A stretch of DNA of 64,000 nucleotides, taken from assembly GCA_011316305.1 (NCBI GenBank), contig SAUG01000072.1, positions 413,808-477,807 on the forward strand, read 5' to 3'. The DNA is from Rusavskia elegans (Eukaryota > Ascomycota > Lecanoromycetes > Teloschistales > Teloschistaceae). This document shows, one piece after another, positions 22,713 through 33,658 of the stretch; the first letter of the stretch is position 1, and the number at the start of each line of letters is the position of its first letter. A program made the translations under genes and the position numbers. The notes beneath the pieces were generated by a model that worked only from the letters and a program-made list of their open reading frames with translations, was not told the DNA's origin and did not search any database.

Positions 22713-24866
22713 ATGGCACCGTCTGTGCAAGAAGGTTCCGTCGTAGTACCAGCTATGACCGGTGCAAGCATTCAGCGGCCACCACGCCAGAGACTGCCCA
22801 TCATCCCTGCCATTCCTCGAAAGCTCGAAAAACAGCTGAGAAAGTCTTCCAGCCTGGCCGCCGGGTCCAGATCTGCCACGAATCCAACCTTGGAGGCCCC
22901 TGCTAATCATCCGGCTGTCCGTGCTCATGAGACGCAAAACACCAGCCCTGAGCCAGCACCTGACAATGAGTCGGATACGCAAATTATCAAGCATTCGGAA
23001 GCAAGACACGAACCTCCGCTAGAAGAGCTATCCACCAAAGATAACACAGGTAGCATGGCATCTGCTACGGGAGAAGACACTGCTGTAACAACGAAGATAC
23101 CACCTGCTGTCAACTTTCCTTCCCCCTCGATACTTGACCCGGAAAGCCCAGCATTTGTCCCGGACATCTCAAAGACTCCCACAGAGACATTGGATGGTAC
23201 CTCGAGTGTAGATGGACACCCGAGCGATCCTCAAGTGCCCTATTCCACGCAGACAACAGCCCCCGGGTCATGGGCACCTTACGAGTCAACATCTCCAGAT
23301 CATTCAATACGGTCGCCTATGCAGCAAGCCTATGCTTCCTATAGCCAACCGCCACCTCTGTACTATGCTCCTACCATCCTCCCTAATGACAAGCATCCGG
23401 ATTCATCAATATACTACGGCTACGATCCTTCTCGTAACATGTCGTTCTACCCACGATCATCACGGTCCTACGTCAGTGCATCTCCAGTACAGTCGTCCTA
23501 CGAGGGTTATGCCATGGCCAATACTCCTCAAGCAATCCATACCCGCACAATGTCATCCTCGCAACTCCATGACAGAAGTACCGCCGAGAACGCGCAAAGC
23601 CTTGCGGTCTACACCCCTTCCCAGTATCAACCGCAGCACGCCCGACCAATTCCACAGTTTGGAAACCATTTCCCAATCACACCATCGGCAACCCCATCGA
23701 ACAGTGGCTCTCAGAATCAGGACCCCTCACCCATCGATGTTATAGAGCAAATCGTACCTGCAGACCAGCCCTCTAAAGCTGACAGTAAGGAAGATTCCGC
23801 CAGTAAGACCAGCCAGAAGTACCAGGAATGGTGTCAACAGATTATGGAGACGTTACAGGAAGAGTCAGATCGCGCCGAGATACCGCGAGCTCTGTCCAAT
23901 CATCTTTTCACCAACTTCAACAATCCTACCTTTGCGGACTGCGAGCTGTACATCAGTCAGGTCAGCCACCGCTTTGAGCCAGTAGTCGTCTCGCTTCACT
24001 CGTTACTCATTGCACAAAATCCCAAGTTGAAGGCCTTGTTGCAGAGCGCTGAGATTCGAGAGGACGGCAAGAAACAAATGCTTCTCAACGTTAAGGATGA
24101 TTGCGCAGATCCGGCTGCACTCAAATCTGCCGTCAGGATTTGCTACGGTGAACGACCTTCCCAATACACCGGTTTTCCCGGCGAGCTCACTTCTGACCAA
24201 GAGGTTTCAAACGCTTGGATGAACAACGCCTTGGCTTTCGCTGCTGCCGGTCATGTACTTGAGATGACTGGTGTAGCACACCGTGGCGAACAGATCGCGT
24301 CCATGGTCCTCGATTGGGATAACCTGGAGCAAGCTCTGTCGTTCGCAATGGACACGACGATTCGAAGAGCTTGGGGTTCATCTGCCAGCTCCTCTAGCTT
24401 CCCATGTAACGCCAGCGAGCTTCTCCTTTCTTGTCTTTACTTCGTCATCAGCAATATCCCAGGAGCCATTCGCTTAGATCTCTCAGCTAAACCTCTGTCT
24501 TCTGTCAATCGCTTGCCGACGGCTTCTGAATCCGAAGCACCGTTGTCCAGATCACGCCTCAGTCGGATTCAATTCGGGGATCTACCAGTCGAGACCGAAC
24601 AACCTATCAGCAAGCACGATATCTTGACGTCGGCCATCTTGTTTTCTCTACCGTTCGACCATGTTAAATTCATATTGGATCGCGTTCCACAACATGTTAA
24701 TATTGAGATTGCCAAGGCGGTTGTTCAGGAACGAGAACGCCGTAGGCTACGAACGTTGAAGGCTATCACGAGCACGAATTCGGCAGATGTACAGCTGAGT
24801 CCAAGCCTTACCCAGGAAGAAAGCATTCATGAGAGGGAGGGTCGGCTTAGCTTGGAGTGGTCTTGA
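22713..24866 (+). CDS. BTB/POZ-like domain protein
   Basis: Single exon of 717 residues. The first half is low in complexity (Pro, Ser, Thr, Tyr, Gln) and probably disordered. Residues around 405-470 (FNNPTFADCELYI, then VVSLHSLLIAQNPKLKALLQ) have the form of a fungal BTB/POZ fold, in which the domain opens with a phrase such as 'F-x-D-x-x-x' and the 'H-x-x-x-L' helix. The rest is helical, with SKHDILTSAILFSLPFDHVKF and a basic VQERERRRLRTLK end. Related fungal proteins are unstudied. A role as an adaptor, for example for a cullin-3 ligase, is only inference. Start at the ATG of MAPSVQEGS. Confidence 0.7.
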   Translation: MAPSVQEGSVVVPAMTGASIQRPPRQRLPIIPAIPRKLEKQLRKSSSLAAGSRSATNPTLEAPANHPAVRAHETQNTSPEPAPDNESDTQIIKHSEARHEPPLEELSTKDNTGSMASATGEDTAVTTKIPPAVNFPSPSILDPESPAFVPDISKTPTETLDGTSSVDGHPSDPQVPYSTQTTAPGSWAPYESTSPDHSIRSPMQQAYASYSQPPPLYYAPTILPNDKHPDSSIYYGYDPSRNMSFYPRSSRSYVSASPVQSSYEGYAMANTPQAIHTRTMSSSQLHDRSTAENAQSLAVYTPSQYQPQHARPIPQFGNHFPITPSATPSNSGSQNQDPSPIDVIEQIVPADQPSKADSKEDSASKTSQKYQEWCQQIMETLQEESDRAEIPRALSNHLFTNFNNPTFADCELYISQVSHRFEPVVVSLHSLLIAQNPKLKALLQSAEIREDGKKQMLLNVKDDCADPAALKSAVRICYGERPSQYTGFPGELTSDQEVSNAWMNNALAFAAAGHVLEMTGVAHRGEQIASMVLDWDNLEQALSFAMDTTIRRAWGSSASSSSFPCNASELLLSCLYFVISNIPGAIRLDLSAKPLSSVNRLPTASESEAPLSRSRLSRIQFGDLPVETEQPISKHDILTSAILFSLPFDHVKFILDRVPQHVNIEIAKAVVQERERRRLRTLKAITSTNSADVQLSPSLTQEESIHEREGRLSLEWS

Positions 24867-25381
24867 TGGCTGATAGGATTCATTTTCCCATTCTCTGTCT
24901 TTGTTACTATCTCGGCATCTGTCCTGTCACAGACATGGCTTGTGCCAACCACACAGCCAAAATTTTCGACTAATGATTATCTGCGAGGGAGTTCTCAGGG
25001 GGAAACCGAGGTACGATAAAAGGGAATACTTACAAACAACAGCGAGCATGCAGTTTTACGATTATGAGCGAAGGCGCTTTGTGGGTTTTGCAAGAGAGTG
25101 CTGTACCGAATGAGCAGCGGTTGAAAAAGGGCTAGGGTTTGGCACGCAGACCTTGTAGATTTCCAGTGTCGAGTAAATTGCATGCTTGTACACTTCAACA
25201 TGTCCGATGCTTTCAGCAAGGATGTGAGGCTCCCGTGTGTACGGCGTAGCACCGCAACACGACGTCTTGATATCGGTGTTGGCATCACAGGGTACGACAT
25301 GACTTTGCAACATCCTACAACAACTTCATATACCACCACTAGATGGCTTGACATGGTTAATTCCCCACCACAGCCGTCATA
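24867..25381. other. Convergent intergenic region
   Basis: This lies between the 3' ends of the BTB gene and the epoxide hydrolase pseudogene. No gene is seen. Confidence 0.4.
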
Positions 25382-26660
25382 CTACAATTTCGCCCTCCCC
25401 CTCTCAACCCCATATCCACTTCTCCCATCCACGACACCCTCCGCCCCACCTCTCTTCCCAAACATAACCCTCAAATCCGACACCAACTCATCCGGACACT
25501 CCCACGCGGCGGAATGCCCTCCCTTCTCCTTCTCACTCTCAAACACCACCGGCCCCATCGTCCTCCCGTATGCCTTCGGCACCACCGTGATCTCCTTCGG
25601 AAAATGGCTCAACCCGAGTTTGACTGTCGGAATATACAATTCCGACCGATCTCGCCCGAATCCACTATCCTTCGCCGCCTCATAATAGATGCGTAGTGTA
25701 GCCGCGGGGCCAGAAGTGCTGTGCCAGTATATCGAAACCCACGTAAGGATCTCGTCATTGGTCCAGGGATAATTGTCCGTCCAATCATGGCGTTTCTCGT
25801 AAATCCACGCTAAAAGGCCGACGGGGAGTCGGAGAGCGAGTATCCCAGTGTTTGCGGTTTAGTGGCTTGTTCGACTCTGTAGCCGCTTCCTTCCTTCAAC
25901 ATCCACTTCGAGCGATCCGCGGCGCCCTTTTCGCGGGCGTTGTAGGGAGAGAATTTATGTTGGAGGTAGAGGAGCGGGTTTGAGAAAAGAGTCGGGGCGT
26001 GCCCGCGGATCATGTTGATGTGGACGGCGCCGACGTGGGAGGGGTACAGGAGGGACATGATGCGGGTGATCATGCAGCCCCAGTCGCCGCCCTGGGTGAC
26101 GTATTGCCGATAGCCGAGTTTGAGCATCAGCTTGTGGCATGTTTCGGCGTATTGGGGGAGGGAGAAGCCGCGTTTGGTGACGCCGGAGGAGAAGCCGTAG
26201 TTTGGGAGGGAGGGAGCGATGATGTGGAAGGAGGGGGTGGTGGAGGAGGTGAGGAGCGGGAGGATCTTGGTGACTTCGAGGAAGGAACCGGGCCCTGTTT
26301 GTTTCATTTTCTAGGTTCCGCTTTTGCTCGGTTTGGATGTGGGATAGATACATCCATGGCAGAAGAGCAGCGGGATGGCGCCCTCGATGGGAGATTTCTG
26401 GTGGATGAAATGGATGTTGAATGTGCCGAAGCCGTCGACGTCGATTGGGGTTATGTAGTTTGGGAGCTCGTTGATGGCTGTTTCGGCTTTCCGCCAGTCG
26501 TACTGCTCTTGCCAATAGTTTGTCAGGCGTTTGATATCGGCCAGTACGCCCAACCAACTTCATCCAGCTCGTCCGGGAAGTTCGTGTGTTCGAGCTTCTG
26601 GGCAAGCCGTCCCAGCTGACTATCGGGTACGGCAACATTGAAGGTTTCAATGGATGCCAT
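25382..26660 (-). pseudogene. Epoxide hydrolase (EHN family), two frameshifts
   Basis: Starting at ATG 26660 (MASIETFNVAVPDSQLGRLA), the sequence follows the microsomal-type epoxide hydrolase family: an EHN N-terminal domain, then the alpha/beta-hydrolase core. A 57-nt intron (26351-26295) rebuilds the oxyanion motif H-G-W-P-G-S. The nucleophile elbow G-G-D-W-G and the C-terminal His region are present. Two frame breaks interrupt it. Near 26541-26552 the frame slips just before [11 protein letters not shown], consistent with a loss of several bases. At the run of four G (plus strand) at 25823-25826 one base appears lost, after which the family sequence resumes ([13 protein letters not shown]). 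Assembly error at the homopolymer is possible, but the first break is not in a homopolymer. Confidence 0.8.
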
Positions 26661-27482
26661 GGCTGCTCAATGTCCGAGCAAAAGAATCAATGGTACAAAG
26701 TATACCGTGTGTAGCGGTCAGGAGAAATAGAAAATGCACTGCCATCAAGATGATGCAATAATCGTCCTCCTCCGTCTGGTAAGCGACGGGGTAACGGTGC
26801 CCGCACGTTGAAGACTACACCTTCTTCGTAAAATATACTGATGGTAACCACACAGGTCAATGGTAAAGTCGAGCCGATTATTTATCTCGGTAAAAGGTCC
26901 CCGTTGAAGGGCCCCAGTCCGCGTGCGCCAAGAGCGTGGGGGAGTACGACGCCTTCTCAAGGAGGATGAGAAGACATGACGGGAAAACATCTAAAACGCG
27001 GTGGAGAGGAGTTTTATGCTTCCTCGAATGCGAAGAATGTCTGGGAATTCGCCGTCTCCTTTGGACGGCTTTTCGAACGTCTATAATCATCAAATAACGA
27101 TGCTGTGGAGCGTGCTTTCATTAGCTCTTGCGAAAAGCTTTCGAAATCAAAGAATCATGGCAATCGCTCCCTATCAACTTTGACACCTTAAATTGGTATG
27201 ACAACTCATATTACCACTGCTACTCTTAAATATATCTATATCTAGCATGTGTATAGAGCTACCTAGATGATTGTTAGAACGATGTTCTAACAATCGGGGT
27301 ATCGACTGTCACTCATGAGGAATGATTTGCCAAGAATTCATGGTTTCGAAAGATTTTCGCAAGAGCTAACGTGAAGCTCCTTCACAGCACAGCCATGGCC
27401 CCTATTTCTGACAACCACCTGCTGGAGCCTCTCACCAACCACACTACCAATCTCCAATCCCGATTTGTGGACCTTAGGCAAT
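26661..27482. other. Divergent intergenic region
   Basis: About 820 nt between the epoxide hydrolase relic and the next gene. It contains the perfect palindrome at 27269-27295. No coding sequence is supported. Confidence 0.45.
27269..27295. repeat. Perfect 12-bp inverted repeat, 3-nt spacer
   Basis: The arms GATTGTTAGAAC and GTTCTAACAATC are exact reverse complements separated by GAT. It lies about 190 nt upstream of the next plus-strand ATG. It could be a dimeric regulator site, a hairpin, or the remains of a small element. Confidence 0.85.
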
Positions 27483-28941
27483 ATGGGGAAGATGAAAGAA
27501 TCACGCCTGCCACCAGGCTACCGCGACGACGATGCGGCATCAACCTCCTCTGCCGTTCCTCTCCAAGACCAAGCACACGCAGATGACGTCCCGCCTGCAT
27601 ATACCGACGATCCCTATCCTGTAGATCCTCATGGTCATGGGAAAAATGGCATTACTGTTCGGAAGAGTGTTGGAGGAGGGCCACCTCGCCGTTTCATCGA
27701 GGACCATGACGTCCAAACCAGTTCCGGGCTCGACTACGAAATGCAGGAGAGGGAGAAGTTGTTGCAAGGCGTGCAATGGACGTTTAGCGATAACCAAGAC
27801 GCGAAAGGATCCACCACCACATACATATCGAAGACGCTGAGCTCCGACCCAGCCGTATGCCAGGCCTTTATCGAAACGAAAGCACAGGTACCGATCCAGC
27901 CTGCTGTTCGCCTGGTCGGAACCCATACAGAGACCAGACGGCGGGACAAGAAGGACGAAACCACGCATGTCACTGATTTCGATATCGCCGTGCCACTGGA
28001 CAGCTTATTCGCCCGAGCATGGGCCAGGACAAAGATTGTGGAGAATTCCCAAAAGGCGTATCGTGGCGGAATATGGAAGCAGCTTGACCCTCGAGTGAAG
28101 GCACATCCCGAGGCAGCAGCCACCACACCGTCGCTGCAGGAGTGGTGTCACCGGTTCTGCGCTTCAAGCGCTACCGCGAAATCGTGAGTTGCTCATCCTT
28201 GCCCTGGTCTACCGTCGGCGTGTATGTCAACCAAAGCGTTGAATACTCTGCTTTCTGACTGAGGGTCTACTTTGACTGAGCCGATACAGTTTTACAATCT
28301 CTCGAACTACGACTCAGCTCCAGCGCAGTACTATAACCAATGGTATGTACGAGGCCCTTCGCGGGACGAATTATCGAGGGAACATTGCTATCACGTACCC
28401 CATGTGCCATCGAGCAACGGCGATAGTGTCGGATCACTGGATCAACCGGTATCGGCACAATATGTATATCTGGTGGACGTGTGTTATTCTCCAGCTTTGG
28501 ATATTCACCTGGCCAGTGCTCTGGCTCACGACTAAGAGATGGGAGGTTTTCTCAGTCGAATGGCCCTGCAGGATCTACGTACGGCCAGATGGAAGCTGGC
28601 CCGTCGCTCATGAATTCCTTCCCCAGGCATTGTGGCATGAAGGACGGGAAACCGACAACCCATCGATTCGGATTGCACACATGACCGAGGAGGAGTGGGT
28701 TGAACAGTGGAGGCTAGCAGTACAACTGGCAGCAGAGAGCAAGAAGCGTGGGGTTCTGAGCGACGCTGACCGGCGAATTGCACAAGAAGTTAAAGCAAGA
28801 TCCAGACAGGGGCCAGCGGGTAGGAGTGCTGTTCCTGACAATGGATTCATGGCGGCAGCTACGGGACTCTTGAGTGGTGTTCAGGGGTTCATGGGGCCAT
28901 CACGAATAGAAGCCGGCTGGGGTGGGAATTGTACGTATTGA
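27483..28941 (+). CDS. Conserved fungal membrane protein of unknown function
   Basis: Two exons (27483-28183 and 28290-28941) join in phase 2 and give about 450 residues. The junction yields KSFTISRTT, and TNYRGNIAITYP lies shortly downstream. The N-terminus has a PPAYTD-type Pro/Tyr motif. The middle is soluble (YISKTLSSDPAVCQAFIETK, then TDFDIAVPLDSL). A hydrophobic hairpin follows (MYIWWTCVILQLWIFTWPVLWL). The pattern resembles a fungal-specific family often annotated only as hypothetical or, loosely, as ABC-transporter-like; no ATP-binding motif is visible. A donor GTACGT overlaps the stop region at 28931, so a further small 3' exon is possible. Confidence 0.7.
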
Positions 28942-29540
28942 GATCCTTACGTTGTTTCTGTACGCTGTGTTTGTCCACGGACAGTAGCTGTCCCGAGGAG
29001 GGCCAAGGCAATGCTATACGTCTGATAGGTCCAGGGTACGCCCTCACCACCCTTTTCATCAGCACTGTGATCCAATCAAGAAATTACCTTTCCTTCATGC
29101 ACAGAAGGTACGCCAGAGGGAGTCGAACAACGCCGCTACTGCGGAAACAAGCCCCGGTCGGATTACTGCACCTTTTGCATTTACCATGACGCCACAGCGC
29201 TATGGTACATGTATACCGTCTCTCAGATGTCACGGAAGGGGTCGGGCAGTCCCCGAATCGGCTCTTTGTCTGTGTTGAGGGGAACTCTTATCCATGTGAA
29301 GATTTCCGATCTGTCGGATTCGGCTTGTATCGCACATGTACAAGAAATCCAGGCCACTTCACTTTTAAAGGCCGCTGTCTGTTGACTAAGGTGATCTTCT
29401 TCTGATGACTGAGCATGCAACCTTACCTATTTCTCATCCACCCACTTTGTCCCGAGTCAATCTCCGCCTGTCTTTTTTAAATGACTTAAGGTACTGGGCC
29501 TTTGTTACCTTCCTCGCCAGCTTATTGCAAATTTCCTAAG
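28942..29540. other. Intergenic, promoter side of the P450
   Basis: About 600 nt without a supported gene. Pyrimidine-rich sequence precedes the P450 ATG. Confidence 0.4.
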
Positions 29541-31444
29541 ATGGTCGTAAGCCTCACTCCTCACGTCTCCAACACGTCCCAGATCCTTTTGGGCGCTCTG
29601 GTCTGCTATGCCGTGTTCTACGCTTATTGGCAGCTTACTGTTGGAGCTCGCCGTGGACGCATGATAAAGAAGCATGGTTGCAAACCGATCAAGACCAGCG
29701 CCGAGCTCAATCCTTGGAAAGACTCGCTATTTGGTTGGACCCATCTTGTACTGAACAAGAAATCAGCCAAGCAGCACAAATGGCTCGAGTTTGGAAGAGA
29801 GCGATTCCTTCGACATGGCTACACCATCCAGCTCAAAATCGGCTTCACGAACATCATCTTCACAACTGAGCCTGAAAACCTGAAGGCGATGCTTGCAACC
29901 AAGTTCAATGACTGGAACCTTCCAGATCGCAGGAAGGCTGCCTTTGAACCTCTGCTTGGCCGTGGCATTTTCACCAGCGATGGTGGTGCCTGGCAGCACT
30001 CAAGGGAATTATTGCGACCCAACTTCGTCCGCAACCAAGTAGCCGACCTTGCTGCATTCGAAACCCATCTCAAGCATCTCATCCAAGCGATTCCTCGAGA
30101 CGGCTCGACAGTCGATCTAAGGGAGCTGTTCTACCGCTTAACCATCGATTCCGCAACCGAATTCCTCTTTGGTGAAAGCACCAACTGCCTTGCACCAGGA
30201 GCCTCCGCTCAAGCCAATGAGTTTGCCGACGCTTTTGACCGCTCGCAGGAGGCAGCAGCTAACGCTACACGGGGTCTTCCTATCGTTGCGAAGCTGTTCT
30301 CGAGATCCAGTATCGGCAAGGATATCAAGTACGCGCACAACTTTGTCGATCACTACGTCAAACTTGGGTTAGAGTGGCAGAAAAAGCAGGACATCGAAAA
30401 GTCTGTATCGAAAAGTGGCGAACGGTACATCTTTCTGTACGAATTGGTCAAAACTGTAAAAGATCCCATCCGTATCCGATCAGAGATTCTGAATGTTCTA
30501 CTTGCTGGCCGGTAAGCAATGTTCGGAGCTACTTTACCTCAAGCCCCAGAGTTACCAAGGGATGGGATGAGATATACTCTGATGTTAATCAACTGATTTG
30601 TATTTCTGCGAGACGTATATTTGTACAATTGCTAGACATACTGACCCGGACATCATTGTAGCGACACTACTGCCGGTCTTCTCACCAATGTTTGGTTCAT
30701 CCTGGCGAAGAGGTCGGATGTGTGGGCGAAGCTGCGGCGGGAGGTGGACGCATTGGATGGAGAGCAGCCTACGTTCGAACAGATCAAAAACATGAAGTAT
30801 CTCAAATATGTCATAAACGAAAGTACGTATCGGCTCCCCACAGCATCCGAGTAATCTGGGGGACAAGCCATGAATTTGTAATTTGACTGGTCGCTAACAA
30901 ACCTTACAGCACTCCGTCTATACCCAGTGGTCCCATCCAATACACGTATGTCTATCACGGATACTGTTCTACCTTGCGGTGGTGGCCCGGACGGTAGATC
31001 GCCCCTTTTCATACCCGCAAAGACGACCGTGGGCTGGAACCTGTACGCCATGCACCGCCGCGAGGATCTCTTTGGCAAAGACGCGGAAGATTTCAAGCCA
31101 GAACGTTGGGAGACGTTGAGGCCGGGGTGGGAGTACCTTCCTTTCAATGGGGGCCCACGAATCTGTATTGGACGTAAGTACATCCGTGACCGTTGTCTCC
31201 ACTGTTTAGACTGGCAAGCAAGCTCTTCGATACTTCCCAGAATCTGACTCTACAAGCAAGAGATGAAAATGCTGATGGGGTCGTACGAATAGAACAATAC
31301 GCTCTTACCGAAGCATCGTACACCACCATTCGCCTGATGCAGGAGTACAAGGATATTGAAAGCCGCGACCCAGAGCCATGGACAGAATGTATCACGGCCA
31401 CTGCTTCAGGACAAGCGACGAAGGTTTCATTGACGCCTGCTTAA
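29541..31444 (+). CDS. Cytochrome P450, CYP52-type (alkane/fatty acid hydroxylase)
   Basis: Four exons (29541-30511, 30662-30822, 30910-31173, 31293-31444) join in frame to 515 residues. An N-terminal membrane anchor (ILLGALVCYAVFYAYWQL) leads to the P450 fold. The I-helix has L-A-G-R-D-T-T-A, the K-helix E-T-L-R (Glu377, Arg380), and the meander ERW. The heme loop is F-N-G-G-P-R-I-C-I-G with Cys463. The following Q-Q-Y-A-L-T-E-A is characteristic of the CYP52 clan. Members hydroxylate the terminal carbon of n-alkanes and long-chain fatty acids in the ER with cytochrome P450 reductase. Each intron has a GT..AG border and breaks the frame if retained. The substrate is not shown by the context. 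Confidence 0.92.
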
Positions 31445-32020
31445 TGGGGGAAGTAAAGCATAGTAGGAGCAGTAATCGGTAGAATGTTGAGGTAGCATTC
31501 GTGCTTGGTATTTTTGGGGCTTGTTGCTCATCCCAGAAGAGAGCGAATTAGGACTACACAGCTTCTTCTTCTTCTTCTTTTCATTCTTCTTCTACTGAGC
31601 AACTTGTGCTGTCCTGGTTCACAGCCCGAGCTACCTCACTCGGTCACCGCTATCAATGTCCAAAAGTGAAACTTATATCCGGTTCAATGGCTCGTCGTGC
31701 TGTAACCCAATCGCAATAAGGGATACACAGCAGTCGGTGCCTCGACGTGGGACTTCGTTCCAACGGTCGCTTAGATCTCACTGCAAAGCTGGCTCGTGAA
31801 TTACAAACGTGTACTCGATTGAGCAATGGCCGGTCAGCAGACGTAGAAATGGGTGCTAGATAGGGCCTTCAAGCGAATGAGAAGCAGCCCAAGCCTAAAA
31901 TAAATACCTGAGACGTCATTTATTATTCTCTGTTTATGTACTTTGACATCATGGTACTCCCAAAATCAGCCGCTTTTCACCCTCAGACACAACCGTCTTA
32001 CTTCTCAACCAACGGTCAAC
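31445..32020. other. Intergenic with a CTT microsatellite
   Basis: A CTT-rich microsatellite lies near 31563-31595. The rest should be the promoter of the kelch gene. No coding sequence is seen. Confidence 0.5.
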
Positions 32021-33340
32021 ATGGAACCAGGTGTAGCAGCAGCAGCTTATGGAGTCGAGACTGCGGCCGAAGGTACAGTTGGTGCTGCCGTTGCAATCGC
32101 GAAACCTACCATGCCCTTGAAAGCTACATGGCGGCGACTCGTCACTCCCAATCCTTTACCACGCTCTTCGCACTCTCTGTCAGTCATCAAAGGGCAAGCA
32201 TATGTCTTTGGAGGAGAAGAAAGACCCCGCGAGCCGGTTGGAAATGATATGCAAGTCCTGACGCTACCTTCATCAACCGTCAATGAGGTCGACTACAAGG
32301 CGGCGCCAGCAAAGGGATCCGCTGGAAACACCGAGGTACCAGCTCCGAGGGTTGGACACACCGCCACCGCCATCAATGACAGGATTTACGTGTTTGGAGG
32401 TCGGGGTGGAAAGTCGATGGAAGCTTTTGACGAGGAGGGCGCTCTTTGGGAATACGACACCGCGCTGGATCACTGGACTCGACTGGCCCCCGTCAAGGGC
32501 TCTCCATGTCCGCAACCTCGCTCCTACCACTCCTCTGCATCCACAGCGCATCCTCTTCCGATGCAGCAAGATCGTTCGGGAGCTGCTCAAGGGGACCTGG
32601 ATCCTGAGGCCCACGGCACTGTTTTCATTCATGCTGGCTGTACTGCATCAGGCCGATTGAACGATCTCTGGGCCTTCGATATCGCTGCTCGAACATGGTC
32701 CCCGTTTCCTGATGCTCCGGGGCAGGCTCGAGGCGGCTCGAGTCTGACCTTCGTTCGGAACCGCTTGTATCGCTTCGGCGGTTTCGACGGCAAGGCGGAG
32801 ATAGGGGGACAAATCGATTATCTGAACACTACCACTACCACCATTGACGATCAAGGTGGAAAAGGCGAAATGGCAGTAATCTCAACCACCGGCAAGTGGG
32901 AGACTGTTGCAGCCAGTTCTGGCCAAATGCCTGGCAATCGAAGCGTCACCGGATTACAGCCTGTGACAACTGGTCAGGGTCGCAACTACTTAGTACTGTT
33001 CCTCGGCGAGAAAGATGCGAGCTCATCGGGACACGCAGGCGCAGGAAGATTCTGGGACGACGTGTGGTCATTTCAGCTTCGACCGGATGGCATGACTGCA
33101 GCTAGCTTCAAGGATGCCACAAGGGAGCTGATCGGTGCGAGCACTGCGGAACACACCTGGGCTCCTGTGGATATTCCGGAAGTTTCTATGACGGACGGTA
33201 AGCAAGCAGCACCAGGCCCATTGGGGTGGTTCGCAAGTGCTCAAAGTCATGGCATGGATCCTTGTTCGATTGTACTCTGGGGTGGTCTCAAGAGTGACAA
33301 TACAAGATCGCCAGACGGTTGGATATTGACTGTAGAATGA
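32021..33340 (+). CDS. Kelch-repeat beta-propeller protein
   Basis: Single exon, 439 residues from MEPGVAAAA. Repeats show the kelch signature: RSSHSLSVIKGQAYVFGGE, RVGHTATAINDRIYVFGGRG, PRSYHSSASTAHP, RGGSSLTFVRNRLYRFGGFD and GWFASAQSHG...IVLWGG. These are about five to six blades with the G-G pair and spaced Tyr/Trp. It probably folds as a soluble propeller, similar to the nitrile-specifier-like kelch proteins of fungi. No signal peptide or extra domain is seen. The binding partner is unknown. The ATG chosen is the first in frame; the upstream open part lacks an ATG. Confidence 0.85.
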   Translation: MEPGVAAAAYGVETAAEGTVGAAVAIAKPTMPLKATWRRLVTPNPLPRSSHSLSVIKGQAYVFGGEERPREPVGNDMQVLTLPSSTVNEVDYKAAPAKGSAGNTEVPAPRVGHTATAINDRIYVFGGRGGKSMEAFDEEGALWEYDTALDHWTRLAPVKGSPCPQPRSYHSSASTAHPLPMQQDRSGAAQGDLDPEAHGTVFIHAGCTASGRLNDLWAFDIAARTWSPFPDAPGQARGGSSLTFVRNRLYRFGGFDGKAEIGGQIDYLNTTTTTIDDQGGKGEMAVISTTGKWETVAASSGQMPGNRSVTGLQPVTTGQGRNYLVLFLGEKDASSSGHAGAGRFWDDVWSFQLRPDGMTAASFKDATRELIGASTAEHTWAPVDIPEVSMTDGKQAAPGPLGWFASAQSHGMDPCSIVLWGGLKSDNTRSPDGWILTVE

Positions 33341-33658
33341 GCCATGCAGTATCAGGTGGAGTGTATGATACATTCGGGTTGTCATGATTTTTTTCACACT
33401 GAGCCAAGCATCAGCTGTGAGAGCCATGACTACGAGGTAATGAGTGTGTACGAAATATCGGCTGTCGAGCTTGCTCTTTCCAACCTTAAGGCAATACCAA
33501 CTGGGGTCTGTCGCGGTTTCCTAGATTGACTGCCTTACCAATATCGCCCCTATTGTCCGTCCTTTGCGAGCCGATATCCCGTCGACATCCATCCTTGTCC
33601 CTAAGCTACAACACATCTAATTCCTATCTTTATTTTGAAGCAACTACAGTCCCTGACC
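33341..33658. other. Short intergenic region
   Basis: This 318-nt stretch between two plus-strand genes shows no coding potential. Confidence 0.4.

Noticed and set aside
25382..26641. Long alternative minus/plus frames over the epoxide hydrolase (up to 231 codons)
   Set aside because: They are Arg/His/Pro-rich or Gly-rich shadows of the hydrolase frame without family resemblance.
31561..31600. CTT-rich stretch as a possible splice-acceptor tract
   Set aside because: It lies in intergenic DNA after the P450 stop and behaves as a simple microsatellite.
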